Shown: positions 38,382 to 47,276, counted from the first letter of the stretch. The stretch is 64,000 bases of DNA from Pseudomonas sp. HN11 (GCF_021390155.1 NZ_CP089985.1:3049001-3113000); one strand, 5' to 3'. The notes: generated from the sequence alone by a model not told the origin. Made by a program: numbers and translations.

Positions 38382-38975
38382 CTATGCGACGCATGAGGTG
38401 CTTCCACGCCGCGCTTTTGGGTAGTCGATGCCGTGGGTGGTGATGATCCGCTCGAAGGCCTTATTGCCGATCGCCAGCTTCCCGCAGCACTGGCGCCGGG
38501 TAATGCCCAGCTCCAGGAAGGCCTTGATTCGCTCGGCGAGCTTGGCGTCGCGCGCTTCGTCAACTTCCTTGCGCACCAGGTTCCGTGCACCTCCGCGGGT
38601 TGGCGCCTTGAACGTGATGTCGTACCGCGCGGCGTAGTTGTAGATCAGCCGCCGACTGACACCAAGCTCGGCGGCCACCTCGGTCTGGGTGAGTGTTACG
38701 CCCAGCTGGCGTATCTGCTCAGCCAGCTCAAGCCGGTCCTGTGATCGGATGTCGGTCTTGTCGAGGGGGAGGGGATTCGCTTCAACCTTGCGCCGAACGA
38801 ATGGCTTCGGCGGTGGCGGCATATGGTTGCTGTAGGTGATGGGCTTGGGCTTATAGTGGTATGGCTCGGCTACTTCGATCTTGCCGCCGGCCGCAACAAA
38901 CTCAGCGATCTGATCGGCCAGCTCATTGGATTTTGGCCGAAGCGCCTCTACCAGGCTTAGGTGGTTGCTGATCAT
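38382..38975 (-). CDS. Phage protein with HTH domain
   Basis: 197 residues with an N-terminal helical part, a Pro/basic linker (HMPPPPKPFVRRKVEANPLP) and a central helix-turn-helix (GVTLTQTEVAAELGVSRRLIYNYAARYDI). A second HTH-like unit (LELGITRRQCCGKLAIGNKAFE) follows. It is probably a DNA-binding regulator or replication accessory. Its start overlaps the stop of the ATPase fragment by 4 bp. Confidence 0.75.
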   Translation of the reverse strand: MISNHLSLVEALRPKSNELADQIAEFVAAGGKIEVAEPYHYKPKPITYSNHMPPPPKPFVRRKVEANPLPLDKTDIRSQDRLELAEQIRQLGVTLTQTEVAAELGVSRRLIYNYAARYDITFKAPTRGGARNLVRKEVDEARDAKLAERIKAFLELGITRRQCCGKLAIGNKAFERIITTHGIDYPKARRGSTSCVA

Positions 38976-39529
38976 GCTGACTGCCTCGCTTTGTTCAGTT
39001 CAGCCTTACGGATATCCTTCGCGGCGACCAGTGCCGGCTTGAGGCTGTCGAATCCGTGAACGATTACGCGGCCGGCGTTGTAGGCCGACTCAAGTGCCGC
39101 CATGTCCACCGCCTGATGGATATCGGCGATAGCATCCACCAGCAGTTCTTTGGCGCGATCCTCTGGATTCAAACCGGAGTTCAGCCACGCCAGAAGGCGG
39201 CGACCGGTGTCAGCGCTGATCAGCTCAGGTTGATCGAACAGCTTCGTCCGGTCCTTGCTGGCCGTGGCTGTGTGGCCGTCATGGGTCAGGTCCAGCACCA
39301 CGGTGAATTCGTAGTCGGTGCCGTCGCGCTGCTCGGACTTCATGCCCAGCTTGAGGATCTTCTTGCCCTCGCCTTGAACCGTCTCAGTCTTGCTGCGCAT
39401 GGTGCAGATGATGTGCATCGAGCTGGTGAGGATCTTGTCCGTCAGCTTCCGGTGGCGCGGCGTGGTCTCGTTCCAGGCCGCCCAGGTGTTGCCCCGGAAC
39501 TTCTGGTGGGCCACGGTCTCATTCTGCTC
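38972..39529 (-). pseudogene. Phage recombination-type AAA ATPase, 3' fragment
   Basis: About 185 C-terminal residues of a RecA-like phage ATPase (Sak4-like/AAA_24). Visible are NTWAAWNETTPRHRKLTDKI, HIICTMRSKTETVQ and GTDYEFTVVLDLTHDGHTA, then SKDRTKLFDQPELISADTGR. The N-terminal Walker A and B portion is missing. Homology stops at EQNET (39,529), where an opposite-strand head-tail adaptor fragment begins. Confidence 0.8.
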
Positions 39530-39532
39530 TAG

Positions 39533-40003
39533 GCATCCCCCGGAAGCTACGCGAGCGCCGAGGACCTGGCCCTGTATGCCGTGAAGTTCGGCACGGTCAT
39601 CCCTGCGGGCGCTCCCGAGCAAGAGGCGTTGCTGCGCCGGGCCGCCTTGGTGATGGATGGCATGACCTGGAAGGGGCGCAAGACCCGCAGCGAGCAGGCC
39701 TTATCCTGGCCGCGCCGGGAAGTTCTGCTGGATCAGGAGATCAAACCGAACAACTACCTTCCGGCGCGCATCCAGTACGGCCAGATGGCCCTGGCCGCTG
39801 AGATCCATCAGGACGACATTGACCCCATCGACAAGCGAAAGGGTGCTGTGACGCTGGAGCGCGTCGAAGGTGCTGTAACCCGCGAATACGCGACGATTTC
39901 CAACACCAGCAATCGGCTATTGCCAGCGGCACCTGATCGACCGAGCGCTACGCAGTTTGCCGACTATCTGCAAAAGCGCGGGCTGTTCGCAGTGCGCGCG
40001 TAA
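39533..40003 (+). pseudogene. Head-tail adaptor (DnaT-like), 5'-truncated
   Basis: The frame reads PGSYASAEDLALYAVKFG, then EALLRRAALVMDGMTWKGRK and ALSWPRREVLLDQEI, the pattern of phage DnaT-like head-tail connector proteins. The first ~10 residues are missing, and an in-frame TAG stands at 39,530-39,532 at the deletion junction. A GTG at 39,581 could start a shortened product of 140 residues. Confidence 0.75.
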
Positions 40004-40038
40004 TGGTAGCTTTGTGCCTTCATCAAGTGGAGGTAATT

Positions 40039-40245
40039 ATGGCGACGATGCTTTTTGGCAATGACACGGGTACTTGGGATGAGTTTGCAGCTTCTGCACT
40101 CAATGCTCTGATCATTAAGGGGGACTATTCATTGGCGCAAGCCGCAGCGAAGGCCGCCGAGGCAGCTGACCAGTTGCTGCTTGAGCGTAAAGCACGAACT
40201 GATGCCGCCAATGAGTACCAGTTCGGTAAGTCTGCGTCACGCTAG
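40039..40245 (+). CDS. Small phage structural-region protein
   Basis: 68 residues from ATG 40039 (GGAGG 5 nt upstream). Ala-rich and helical (LAQAAAKAAEAADQLLLERK). It lies between the adaptor fragment and the next head-tail gene; small proteins of this kind are common at this place in lambda-like siphophages. Function unknown. Confidence 0.7.
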   Translation: MATMLFGNDTGTWDEFAASALNALIIKGDYSLAQAAAKAAEAADQLLLERKARTDAANEYQFGKSASR

Positions 40246-40268
40246 CCATTATTAAAATTGGAGCCACC

Positions 40269-40637
40269 ATGGCCTTTTACGATGAAATGGCCGTGATGGC
40301 TCTGGAGATGATCACAGAGTTCGGCCAGCCCGTGACCATCAGCAAGACGGTGCCGGGCGAGTACGACCCTGAGACGGGCGGCGAAGCGCCGGGCGCAACC
40401 GTCGAGCAAACAGCCCAAGGCATCCTGCTCGACTTCACCGGCATCGAATTCCAAAACAATAGTCTCATCAAGCAGGGCGATAAGAAGCTCAAGATCGCCG
40501 CGCAGGACATGGCCTGGGTGCCGGATCTGCTCGACAAGGTCGTTGCCCAAGGCCGCATCTGGTCAATCGTCCCTCCACTGAAAGAGATCAATCCCGCCGG
40601 CACGCCGATCCTGTATGAGCTGCAGGTGCGGTCGTGA
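40269..40637 (+). CDS. Phage head-tail joining protein
   Basis: 122 residues, a typical size for head closure/stopper proteins. It has the MALEMITEFGQPVTISK start and the DLLDKVVAQGRIWSIVPP and TPILYELQVRS end typical of Pseudomonas siphophage head-tail proteins. Position between the adaptor and the gp10-like gene fits. The stop overlaps the next start. Confidence 0.8.
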   Translation: MAFYDEMAVMALEMITEFGQPVTISKTVPGEYDPETGGEAPGATVEQTAQGILLDFTGIEFQNNSLIKQGDKKLKIAAQDMAWVPDLLDKVVAQGRIWSIVPPLKEINPAGTPILYELQVRS

Positions 40638-41230
40638 GCCGCGCAGCCGCCGGACAGTCCGGAAGTTTCGCCCTAAGCCTGGCCGAGTTCGCCGCCCAAA
40701 CCAGCGAAGCCATCGACACCAGCGTGCGCGAGATCATCATCGAGGTCGGCAGCAGCCTGATTCGGATGTCTCCCGTGGGTAATCCGGAGATCTGGGCGCA
40801 GAACGCTGTAGCTACTGAGTACAACAAGGCTGTCGACGAGCACAACAGCACGCTGCGCAGCGATCCCGCTAACCTGACCAAGGGCGGCAGGCTCAAGAAG
40901 GGCCGCAAGCTCAACGACGGCATGGATATCGTCGCGCCGGAAGGCTACGTAGGCGGCCGGTTCCGTGCGAACTGGCATATCTCGCTGGGCGTTGTCGAGA
41001 GCGTCACCTTCGACGAGGTGGACCCAAGCGGTGCTGAAACTACCGCTGCGCTAGTCGCCGCGATGAGCGATTTCACTGCCGGCCAGATGGCCTACATCAT
41101 CAACAATTTGCCCTATGCGATTGAACTGGAGTTTGGTCACTCGACCCAGGCGCCCGGCGGCATGGTTCGGGTAACCGTGGCTCGCTTTCAGCAGATCGTG
41201 CTGGAGGCCATCAGGAACAACCAGGTATGA
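40634..41230 (+). CDS. HK97 gp10-like phage protein
   Basis: 198 residues. The N-terminal helix (LAEFAAQTSEAIDTSVREII), SSLIRMSPVGNPEIWAQNA and RFRANWHISLG, and the final LPYAIELEFGHSTQAPGGMV are the recognisable features of gp10-like neck proteins. It overlaps both neighbours by 4 bp, so head-tail genes are translated together. Confidence 0.85.
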   Translation: MSRAAAGQSGSFALSLAEFAAQTSEAIDTSVREIIIEVGSSLIRMSPVGNPEIWAQNAVATEYNKAVDEHNSTLRSDPANLTKGGRLKKGRKLNDGMDIVAPEGYVGGRFRANWHISLGVVESVTFDEVDPSGAETTAALVAAMSDFTAGQMAYIINNLPYAIELEFGHSTQAPGGMVRVTVARFQQIVLEAIRNNQV

Positions 41231-41643
41231 GTCACGCAATCATCGCCTCGATTTACGAGGCAAAGCTCATCGCCTGGAACGCTGCCAGGTCGGAGAAGCT
41301 GAAGATCGTGTTCGAGAACACGGCCTACGCGCCCGCTGAAGGCGAAACATACCTGCGTGCCTTCACCATCCCTGGCGATACCGCTAGCAACACGCTCGGC
41401 GGTGATCACCGGCTGTACACCGGCGTGTTTCAGGTGAGCATCATCGCGCCGGCGGGAAGCGGCAAGACCAAAACAAACCCGGTTGTGGCCGAGTTGACGG
41501 CCCTGTTCCCGCTATACGCCCATGACACGAAGGCTACGCTCACCGTGGTAACCATGTCGCCAGTTGACCCTGGGCCAGGCATCACCGGCGATTCCACCTA
41601 TGCCGTCTCGGTCTCGTTCTTATATCGAGCCGACACCAATTGA
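41227..41643 (+). CDS. Phage tail terminator-like protein (DUF4128)
   Basis: 138 residues; YLRAFTIPGDTASNTLGGDH followed by YTGVFQVSIIAPAGSGKTKT matches the DUF4128/tail-terminator pattern. It follows the gp10-like gene in the normal head-to-tail order. It is the last clearly complete virion gene in the remnant. Confidence 0.85.
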   Translation: MSHAIIASIYEAKLIAWNAARSEKLKIVFENTAYAPAEGETYLRAFTIPGDTASNTLGGDHRLYTGVFQVSIIAPAGSGKTKTNPVVAELTALFPLYAHDTKATLTVVTMSPVDPGPGITGDSTYAVSVSFLYRADTN

Positions 41644-41695
41644 GCGGCATCGCGCTAGAATCGATGCACGTATATGGGTAGGTAGGGGGGATACC

Positions 41696-41956
41696 ATGGA
41701 TGAAGATACAAAGGCACGATTGCAGTGGCTGGATGAATCTGCCGACGATCACGGCTGGAACAACCGAGACGAGATTAGTGCCAGCGAAAGGTGCATCTGC
41801 ACTGCCTGCGGACAATGGTCTACTCCGAGTCAAATTACGAGGTGGTATCTGGAAAAGCATGCCTGCTGCCCTTCCTGCGGCCTTACCGGCGTAGTTGTTG
41901 GTTCCAAGTCTGGGCTGCCGCTTGAGGCTTACGAAAACTGTCGTATTCCTGAGTAA
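41696..41956 (+). CDS. Zinc-ribbon small protein
   Basis: 86 residues from ATG 41696 (GGGGG upstream). Two Cys pairs (CICTAC and CCPSCG) about 30 residues apart form a probable single zinc ribbon. It lies between the tail terminator and the tail-tube fragment with its own terminator downstream. Possibly a moron or regulatory protein; unrecognised. Confidence 0.65.
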   Translation: MDEDTKARLQWLDESADDHGWNNRDEISASERCICTACGQWSTPSQITRWYLEKHACCPSCGLTGVVVGSKSGLPLEAYENCRIPE

Positions 41957-41986
41957 CTAAAAATTCGCCCATTGGGCAACCCCAAA

Positions 41987-42010
41987 GACCCGCCATCGAG
42001 CGGGTTTTTT
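41987..42010 (+). terminator. Intrinsic terminator
   Basis: ACCCGC, CATCGA loop, GCGGGTTTTTT, 31 bp after the zinc-ribbon gene and before the tail-tube fragment. Confidence 0.85.
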
Positions 42011-42034
42011 CATATCTGCAAAGAGGAAATACCC

Positions 42035-42172
42035 ATGGGCTACAAAATCCCGAACGGCGGTACTTTTCAGCACGCCGCCACGTACGCTGCGGCTCTGCCA
42101 TTTGGCCTGGAGGCGCCCAGGCGTCTCTCGATAGAGCATTGCCGGGTTAGTGGAGTTCGGTTGGAGTTATGA
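42035..42172 (+). pseudogene. Phage tail tube protein, 5' fragment
   Basis: ATG 42035 has a good RBS (GAGGAAATACCC). The first ~20 residues (MGYKIPNGGTFQHAATYAAA) match the start of Pseudomonas siphophage major tail proteins, then homology is lost near 42,095 and the frame ends after 45 residues. The rest of the tail module is absent. Confidence 0.65.
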
Positions 42173-42237
42173 GCGGTTAACTATCGGCAGGACGCCGGAG
42201 ATGGGAATTGCGGAACAACTTACAAAAATTGCGGAAC

Positions 42238-42277
42238 AAAAAGATAAGGGCCTGCATGAAGTTCATCATGCAAGCCC
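42238..42277 (-). terminator. Intrinsic terminator of tRNA-Leu
   Basis: On the minus strand the stem GGGCTTGCATGA / TCATGCAGGCCC (12 bp with one wobble) is followed by TTATCTTTTT. Confidence 0.85.
42239..42255. repeat. Right copy of 17-bp direct repeat (attR-like)
   Basis: AAAAGATAAGGGCCTGC, identical to 30002-30018. It lies in the 3' half of the tRNA-Leu terminator. Two ATTGCGGAACAA copies sit just to its left (about 42,207 and 42,229). Confidence 0.6.
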
Positions 42278-42287
42278 TTGATATCGT

Positions 42288-42374
42288 TGGTGCCCGAACC
42301 CGGAATCGAACCGGGACGCCCTTACGAGCGGGGGATTTTAAGTCCCATGCGTCTACCAGTTTCGCCATTCGGGC
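42288..42374 (-). tRNA. tRNA-Leu (anticodon UAA)
   Basis: 87-nt type II tRNA. The acceptor GCCCGAA pairs with TTCGGGC, the anticodon loop CTTAAAA has TAA, there is a long variable arm (CGCTCGTAAGGGCG), and the encoded end is A-CCA. Confidence 0.96.
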
Positions 42375-42399
42375 GGTAGCGCCGTGTTGCAGGGTTGGG

Positions 42400-42428
42400 A
42401 ATATATAGACCCGCACGCTTGGATGCAA
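42400..42428 (-). promoter_or_regulatory. Promoter of tRNA-Leu
   Basis: Minus strand TTGCAT, 17 bp, TATATT, about 25 bp upstream of the tRNA 5' end. Confidence 0.7.
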
Positions 42429-42622
42429 GGTCGCAGAGGGGCTTTATTACATTCGGTGGCGGGCGAAAAAGCTTGTCAGATCAGCGATCTAGGAAGGTTT
42501 TAGCGGCTGACCGGAGGTTCCTCATTGTCCCGATAAGCCGTGCCGCCCGGCGGTCATGGTGTTCCGGCAGTGGCGGGCTATGGTTGTTAGACGCCAACGT
42601 TGCGCCCTCGGAGGGTGACACC

Positions 42623-43312
42623 ATGAACACCAGTGATTTACTCGAACAACTCTTGCGCGCCGGGCAAGGCGGCAGTACCTCATCCGGCGGACTGGGTGGG
42701 CTCCTCGGCGGATTATTGAAAGGCTCTCGCCCTGGCAATGCATCGGCCGGTGGCGGTCTGGGTGATTTATTGGGAGGGCTGGGTAGCATGTTGGGTGGCA
42801 CAACGGGTACTCGTCCCACGCAAGGGCGTTCCGGCGGCATGAACTACGCGGCGTTGGCTTCTCTGGGAATGGCGGCATTCCAGGCCTATCAAGCCTGGCA
42901 GCGCCAGCAAACCAATGCGCCGCAGCAAGCGTTCCACACAGTGGATCAGCTCGACGGCCCCGCAGCCGAAGCCCACAGCCACGCCGTACTGCGCGCCTTG
43001 ATCGCCGCCGCCAAAGCCGATGGCCGCATCGATGAACAAGAACAGCAGTTGATTTCCAGCGAGCTGGGCCGCCATACCGACGACCCGCAACTGCAACAAT
43101 GGCTCGACGCCGAAGTCGCCAAGCCCCTGGATGCCGCGGATTTCGCCGAGTTCTCCAGCGACCCGGCCGTGGCGGCCGAGGTGTACCTGGCCAGTGTGAT
43201 GTTGGTGGACGATCAGCAGGACGCCGAACGCAATTACCTGGATGACTTGGCGGGGCAGTTGCAAATCGACCCGCAATTACAACTGCACCTGGAACAACAG
43301 GCCAAGGCCTAG
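42623..43312 (+). CDS. DUF533-family (TerB-like) protein
   Basis: 229 residues from ATG 42623 (GGAGGGTG upstream). The N-terminal ~100 residues are low-complexity Gly/Leu (GGLGGLLGGLL repeats). The C-terminal half is a TerB-like helical domain (AVLRALIAAAKADGRIDEQE, typical DxDGxxxxxE-like spacing, and VYLASVMLVDDQQDAERNYL). Homologues such as YebE are inner-membrane or envelope-stress associated; the role is unknown. It overlaps the convergent gene by 4 bp. Confidence 0.85.
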   Translation: MNTSDLLEQLLRAGQGGSTSSGGLGGLLGGLLKGSRPGNASAGGGLGDLLGGLGSMLGGTTGTRPTQGRSGGMNYAALASLGMAAFQAYQAWQRQQTNAPQQAFHTVDQLDGPAAEAHSHAVLRALIAAAKADGRIDEQEQQLISSELGRHTDDPQLQQWLDAEVAKPLDAADFAEFSSDPAVAAEVYLASVMLVDDQQDAERNYLDDLAGQLQIDPQLQLHLEQQAKA

Positions 43313-44130
43313 AACCGCAGCGTGGCCCCGGTAGTGAGCCAATGCGGGCGGTCACCGATCAGGCTGCGCCCGACCACCAGATCCACGTCGATCAGCTCGC
43401 CGACATGAAACCTGGGCCCTGCCTGCCAGGCCTGGTCGCCGCCACCCTGGCCGTAACGCTCGGCGACCAGCGTCAATGAACGCGCCACCTGGTATTCAAG
43501 ACCGGTACCCCAGGTCAACCGGTGTTTCTGATTACCGTCGTTGTAGGCATGGGACCAGCCGGCATTCAGGTTCAACCGCAGGGGCTCCATGGGTTGCCAC
43601 GTCAACGGAATGTTGAAGTCTGCGCCATCAAATCCATGTCGGCGGTCCAAGGCAAAGTGCGCACCGGCAGACAGGGCCAATTCGAGCCCGAGGTCTTCTC
43701 GCGACCACGCCTGCGCCTTGAGCTGCGGGTTCACCTGGGTTTCACCCTTGTCGGCACTCATGGCGCGGGACAGGGCCGCGCCCCATTGCACCGAGGGTAG
43801 CGCGGCAAAGGTGCACGCGGGCGACAGCGTTTCATTATGGGTGCTGCCATCATGACGGTTGGCGGTGTACCAGGCGTCGACGTTGCACTCGCCGGGCGCA
43901 TTGATCGCGCCGTCGTCAACCACATAGGATCCACCGGCTGCGTTGGCCTTGGACAGCAAAGCAATCGTCAACAGGATGCCCAGGGCCAACCCGATAAAGA
44001 TCAGGTTGCGCTGTAACGCGCGACGCTTGGCGGGTGGCAGCAGCAACAGAGTGTGGCGTGCGCCGCGGTATTGGCGCGCACGGTACTTGGCAAACCCATC
44101 CTGGCGGAGTGGGGTGTGTTTTTTGTGCAT
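43309..44130 (-). CDS. Putative outer-membrane beta-barrel protein
   Basis: 273 residues. A long basic N-terminus precedes a hydrophobic helix (LIFIGLALGILLTIALLSKA) ending in ANA-AGG, consistent with an extended signal peptide or anchor. The mature part alternates polar and aromatic residues, with periodic strands ending LTTGATLRF, whose terminal Phe is typical of outer-membrane barrels. Two Cys (GECNVD, SPACTF). No specific function recognised. Confidence 0.65.
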   Translation of the reverse strand: MHKKHTPLRQDGFAKYRARQYRGARHTLLLLPPAKRRALQRNLIFIGLALGILLTIALLSKANAAGGSYVVDDGAINAPGECNVDAWYTANRHDGSTHNETLSPACTFAALPSVQWGAALSRAMSADKGETQVNPQLKAQAWSREDLGLELALSAGAHFALDRRHGFDGADFNIPLTWQPMEPLRLNLNAGWSHAYNDGNQKHRLTWGTGLEYQVARSLTLVAERYGQGGGDQAWQAGPRFHVGELIDVDLVVGRSLIGDRPHWLTTGATLRF

Positions 44131-44148
44131 GATGCACCTCGCATGAAT

Positions 44149-44496
44149 TCAGCTTTCTACGGTCAGCACCGAAATACCGCTGGCTTTGGCCTGGCAAACC
44201 AACTCGCAGGTGTCGTCGCCGCCGGGTAGGGCGATGACCACGTCTGGGCGGCTGTCGGTCAGCATGAAATGGTTGCGCTGGCGTTCCGCCTGTTTGCCGT
44301 GGCGTTGCCAGTTGGGCGGGTAGCGCACCACATCGATGCCCAGTTCCCGTGCCCAGTCCTCGACGTCGCTGCCGAGGAATTGGTTGCCGCCGTGGATCAA
44401 AACCTGCACCGGGCGCAGGCGGTGGTAAGCGTCCAGCACTTGGCGGGACATTCTGGTGTCGGCGTAATGACGACCTGCACAGATCAAGACGCGCAT
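44149..44496 (-). CDS. SLOG-domain protein (DUF2493, YspA/YpsA-like)
   Basis: 115 residues from ATG 44496 (AAGGAG upstream). MRVLICAGRHYAD at the N-terminus, VLIHGGNQFLGSDVEDWARE in the middle and VVIALPGGDDTCELVCQAKA near the end are the glycine-rich loops of the SLOG nucleotide-binding fold. It probably binds or senses a nucleotide-derived ligand. The start is set by the RBS; a longer frame opens at 44649. Confidence 0.85.
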   Translation of the reverse strand: MRVLICAGRHYADTRMSRQVLDAYHRLRPVQVLIHGGNQFLGSDVEDWARELGIDVVRYPPNWQRHGKQAERQRNHFMLTDSRPDVVIALPGGDDTCELVCQAKASGISVLTVES

Positions 44497-44561
44497 AAGG
44501 TGACTCCTTGTGTTGCACGGTGGCGGCCGGGCGACCGCCACCGCTTGAACGGCGGGAGAGA

Positions 44562-47276
44562 TCAGTACCACTGCTTGAAGCGGCGGATGTAGATCGTCTT
44601 CATCAGTTGGGCCACACAGCAGTAGCTGAGCAGGGTGCCCACCAGCCATGGGAAGTACGCCAGCGGCAGCGGCTGCAAGCCCACCAGGGTGCCCAGTGGC
44701 GAGAACGGCACGTAGATCCCCAGCACGATCACCACACAGGTCATCATCAACACCGGCCAGGCGGCGGTGCTCTGGAAGAACGGGATCTTGCGGGTGCGCA
44801 GCATGTGCACGACCAGGGTTTGCGAGAGCAACCCCTCAATGAACCAGCCGGACTGGAACAGGGTCTGCATTTCCACACTGTTGGCCGCGAATACGTACCA
44901 CATCAGCGCAAAGGTGGTGATGTCGAAGATCGACGAGGTCGGCCCGATCCAGATCATGAAGCGGCCAATGTTTTTCGCATCCCACTTACGCGGTTTGGCC
45001 AGGTACTCCTTGTCCATCTTGTCCCACGGCAGGGCCAGCTGGGAGATGTCGTACATCAGGTTCTGCAGCAGCAGGTGGATCGACAGCATTGGCAGGAACG
45101 GAATGAACGCACTGGCCACCAGTACCGAGAACACATTGCCGAAGTTGGAACTGGCGGTCATGTTCAGGTACTTCATGATGTTGCCGAAGGTTTCGCGGCC
45201 CTTGAGCACGCCTTCTTCCAGCACCATCAGGCTCTTTTCCAGCAGGATGATGTCGGCCGATTCCTTGGCGATATCGGTGGCCGTGTCGACCGAGATACCC
45301 ACGTCAGCGTCGCGCAGTGCCGGTGCATCGTTGATCCCGTCACCCAGGAAACCCACGGTGTGACCGTTGGCTTGCAGCGCCTTGAGCACGCGGGACTTCT
45401 GAAGCGGCGTCAGCTTGGCGAACACGGTGCGTTCTTCCACACGGCGCAGCAGCGTCGCGTCGTCCATCGCTTCAATTTCAGCTCCCAGCAGCGGCAGGCC
45501 TGGATCGAGTCCGACCTGGCGGCAGATCTTGCTGGTGACCACGGCGTTGTCGCCGGTCAGCACTTTGATCGCCACGCCGATCTGTTGCAGTGCCGCAATC
45601 GCGGGGCCGGCAGTTTCCTTCGGTGGATCGAGGAAGGTCAGGAAACCCTGGATCACCAGGTTGCGCTCATCAGCCGTGGTGTACTGCTGGCGCGCCATCG
45701 ATTTAGGGATGTGACGGGTGGCCACCACCAGCACGCGGAAACCGTCTTCGTTGTAGTCGTTGGCAATCGCCAGCAATTCTTCGCGGCGACGCTCATCCAG
45801 GGGCACGGCAGCGCCAGCCTCCATCATATGCGTAGAGATGCTCAGCATTTCTTCCACGGCGCCTTTGCACACCAGCAGTTGGTCGTCGGCGGCATCCTTG
45901 ACCACGATCGACAGGCGACGGCGGACAAAGTCGAACGGCAATTCATCGACCTTGCTGTAGGCGAACGGCAGCTTGAACTTGGGGTTCTGCTCCGCAAACT
46001 GCACCACGGCCTGGTCCATCAGGTTTTTCATGCCGCTCTGGTGGTAGCTGTTGAGCCAGGCCAGGGACAGTACCGCCTCATCACGCTGGCCGAAGGCGTT
46101 GACGTGATGTTCGAGGATGATCTTGTCCTGGGTCAGGGTGCCGGTCTTGTCGGTGCACAGCACGTCCATCGAGCCGAAGTTCTGGATCGCGTTGAGACGC
46201 TTGACCACCACTTTGCGCTTGGCCATGGCGGTGGCGCCCTTGGCCAGGTTGGCGCTGACAATCATCGGCAGCATTTCCGGGGTGAGGCCGACGGCAACCG
46301 CCAGTGCGAACAGGAACGCATCGCCCCAGTCGCCTTTGGAGAAACCATTGAGGAAGAACACGATCGGCACCATGACCAGCATGAAGCGGATCAGCAACCA
46401 GCTGACGCTGTTCACCCCGCGATCAAAAGCGGTTTGCACCCGCGAGCCGACAATCGCCTTGGCCAGGGAGCCGAAGTAGGTGCGCGGCCCGGTAGCCACC
46501 ACCACGGCCTTGGCACGGCCGCTGACCACGTTGGTGCCCATGAAGCAGATATTCGGCAGGTCCAGCAGGTTGCCTTGGTCGGCAGCCACCGGCCCGGCAG
46601 ATTTGTGCGTGACATCACCGAGGGTGTCGTACTTCTCCACCGGCAAGGCTTCGCCGGTCAGCACGGCTTGGCTGATGAACAGGTCGCGGGACTCGATCAG
46701 GCGGATATCGGCGGGGATCATGTCACCGGCCGACAGCTGCACGATGTCGCCCGCTACCAGATCGCGCATCGGCACTTCGCGCAGGGTGGGTTGCGAACCG
46801 ACTTGCTCACGGCGCAGCACGGTCGCCGTGGTGCGCACCATGGCTTTCAGCGCTTCGGCGGACTTGGCCGAGCGGTGCTCCTGCCAGAAGCGCAGCAGGC
46901 TGCTGAGCAGCACCATGGTCATGATGATGATGACTTTGGTCGGGTCGGCGTCTTCACCTTCCTGCATTGGCAGCCAGCAATCGGTGAAGAAGCTGATGCC
47001 GCCGAGGGTCAGCAGCACATAGATGAACGGGTTGTTCAGTGCCTGCAGGAACTGGACGATGGCGTGAGGTGGCTTGTCATGGGCAACTTCGTTGTAGCCT
47101 TCGCGTTGCAGCCGGGCGCTGGCATCCAGTTCGGTCAGGCCGTCCTGGGTGGCACGCACGTTGGCCAGGGTGGCCGACAGGCCGTTATGGGCTTCGCGGG
47201 CGGCACGCATCGACAGCTTGGTGTCGGCGTCGGTGCCATTCTTTTTGTGCAGCGGCGGGTTTTTTACGGCGCTCAT
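44562..47276 (-). CDS. mgtA: Magnesium-translocating P-type ATPase
   Basis: 904 residues from ATG 47276 (AGGAGT upstream). The phosphorylation motif is MDVLCTDKTGTLTQDKI, the ATP-binding part includes VCKGAVEEML, and the hinge is VGFLGDGINDAPALRDADVG. About ten membrane helices include the C-terminal six-helix bundle. A charged N-terminal extension is typical of MgtA/MgtB. It imports Mg2+ under limitation, in related bacteria under PhoPQ control. A short possible leader ORF lies ~140 nt upstream. Confidence 0.95.
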   Translation of the reverse strand: MSAVKNPPLHKKNGTDADTKLSMRAAREAHNGLSATLANVRATQDGLTELDASARLQREGYNEVAHDKPPHAIVQFLQALNNPFIYVLLTLGGISFFTDCWLPMQEGEDADPTKVIIIMTMVLLSSLLRFWQEHRSAKSAEALKAMVRTTATVLRREQVGSQPTLREVPMRDLVAGDIVQLSAGDMIPADIRLIESRDLFISQAVLTGEALPVEKYDTLGDVTHKSAGPVAADQGNLLDLPNICFMGTNVVSGRAKAVVVATGPRTYFGSLAKAIVGSRVQTAFDRGVNSVSWLLIRFMLVMVPIVFFLNGFSKGDWGDAFLFALAVAVGLTPEMLPMIVSANLAKGATAMAKRKVVVKRLNAIQNFGSMDVLCTDKTGTLTQDKIILEHHVNAFGQRDEAVLSLAWLNSYHQSGMKNLMDQAVVQFAEQNPKFKLPFAYSKVDELPFDFVRRRLSIVVKDAADDQLLVCKGAVEEMLSISTHMMEAGAAVPLDERRREELLAIANDYNEDGFRVLVVATRHIPKSMARQQYTTADERNLVIQGFLTFLDPPKETAGPAIAALQQIGVAIKVLTGDNAVVTSKICRQVGLDPGLPLLGAEIEAMDDATLLRRVEERTVFAKLTPLQKSRVLKALQANGHTVGFLGDGINDAPALRDADVGISVDTATDIAKESADIILLEKSLMVLEEGVLKGRETFGNIMKYLNMTASSNFGNVFSVLVASAFIPFLPMLSIHLLLQNLMYDISQLALPWDKMDKEYLAKPRKWDAKNIGRFMIWIGPTSSIFDITTFALMWYVFAANSVEMQTLFQSGWFIEGLLSQTLVVHMLRTRKIPFFQSTAAWPVLMMTCVVIVLGIYVPFSPLGTLVGLQPLPLAYFPWLVGTLLSYCCVAQLMKTIYIRRFKQWY

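Noticed and set aside
30000..42260. Intact inducible prophage
   Set aside because: No integrase, terminase, portal, capsid, tape-measure or lysis gene is visible, and three genes are truncated.
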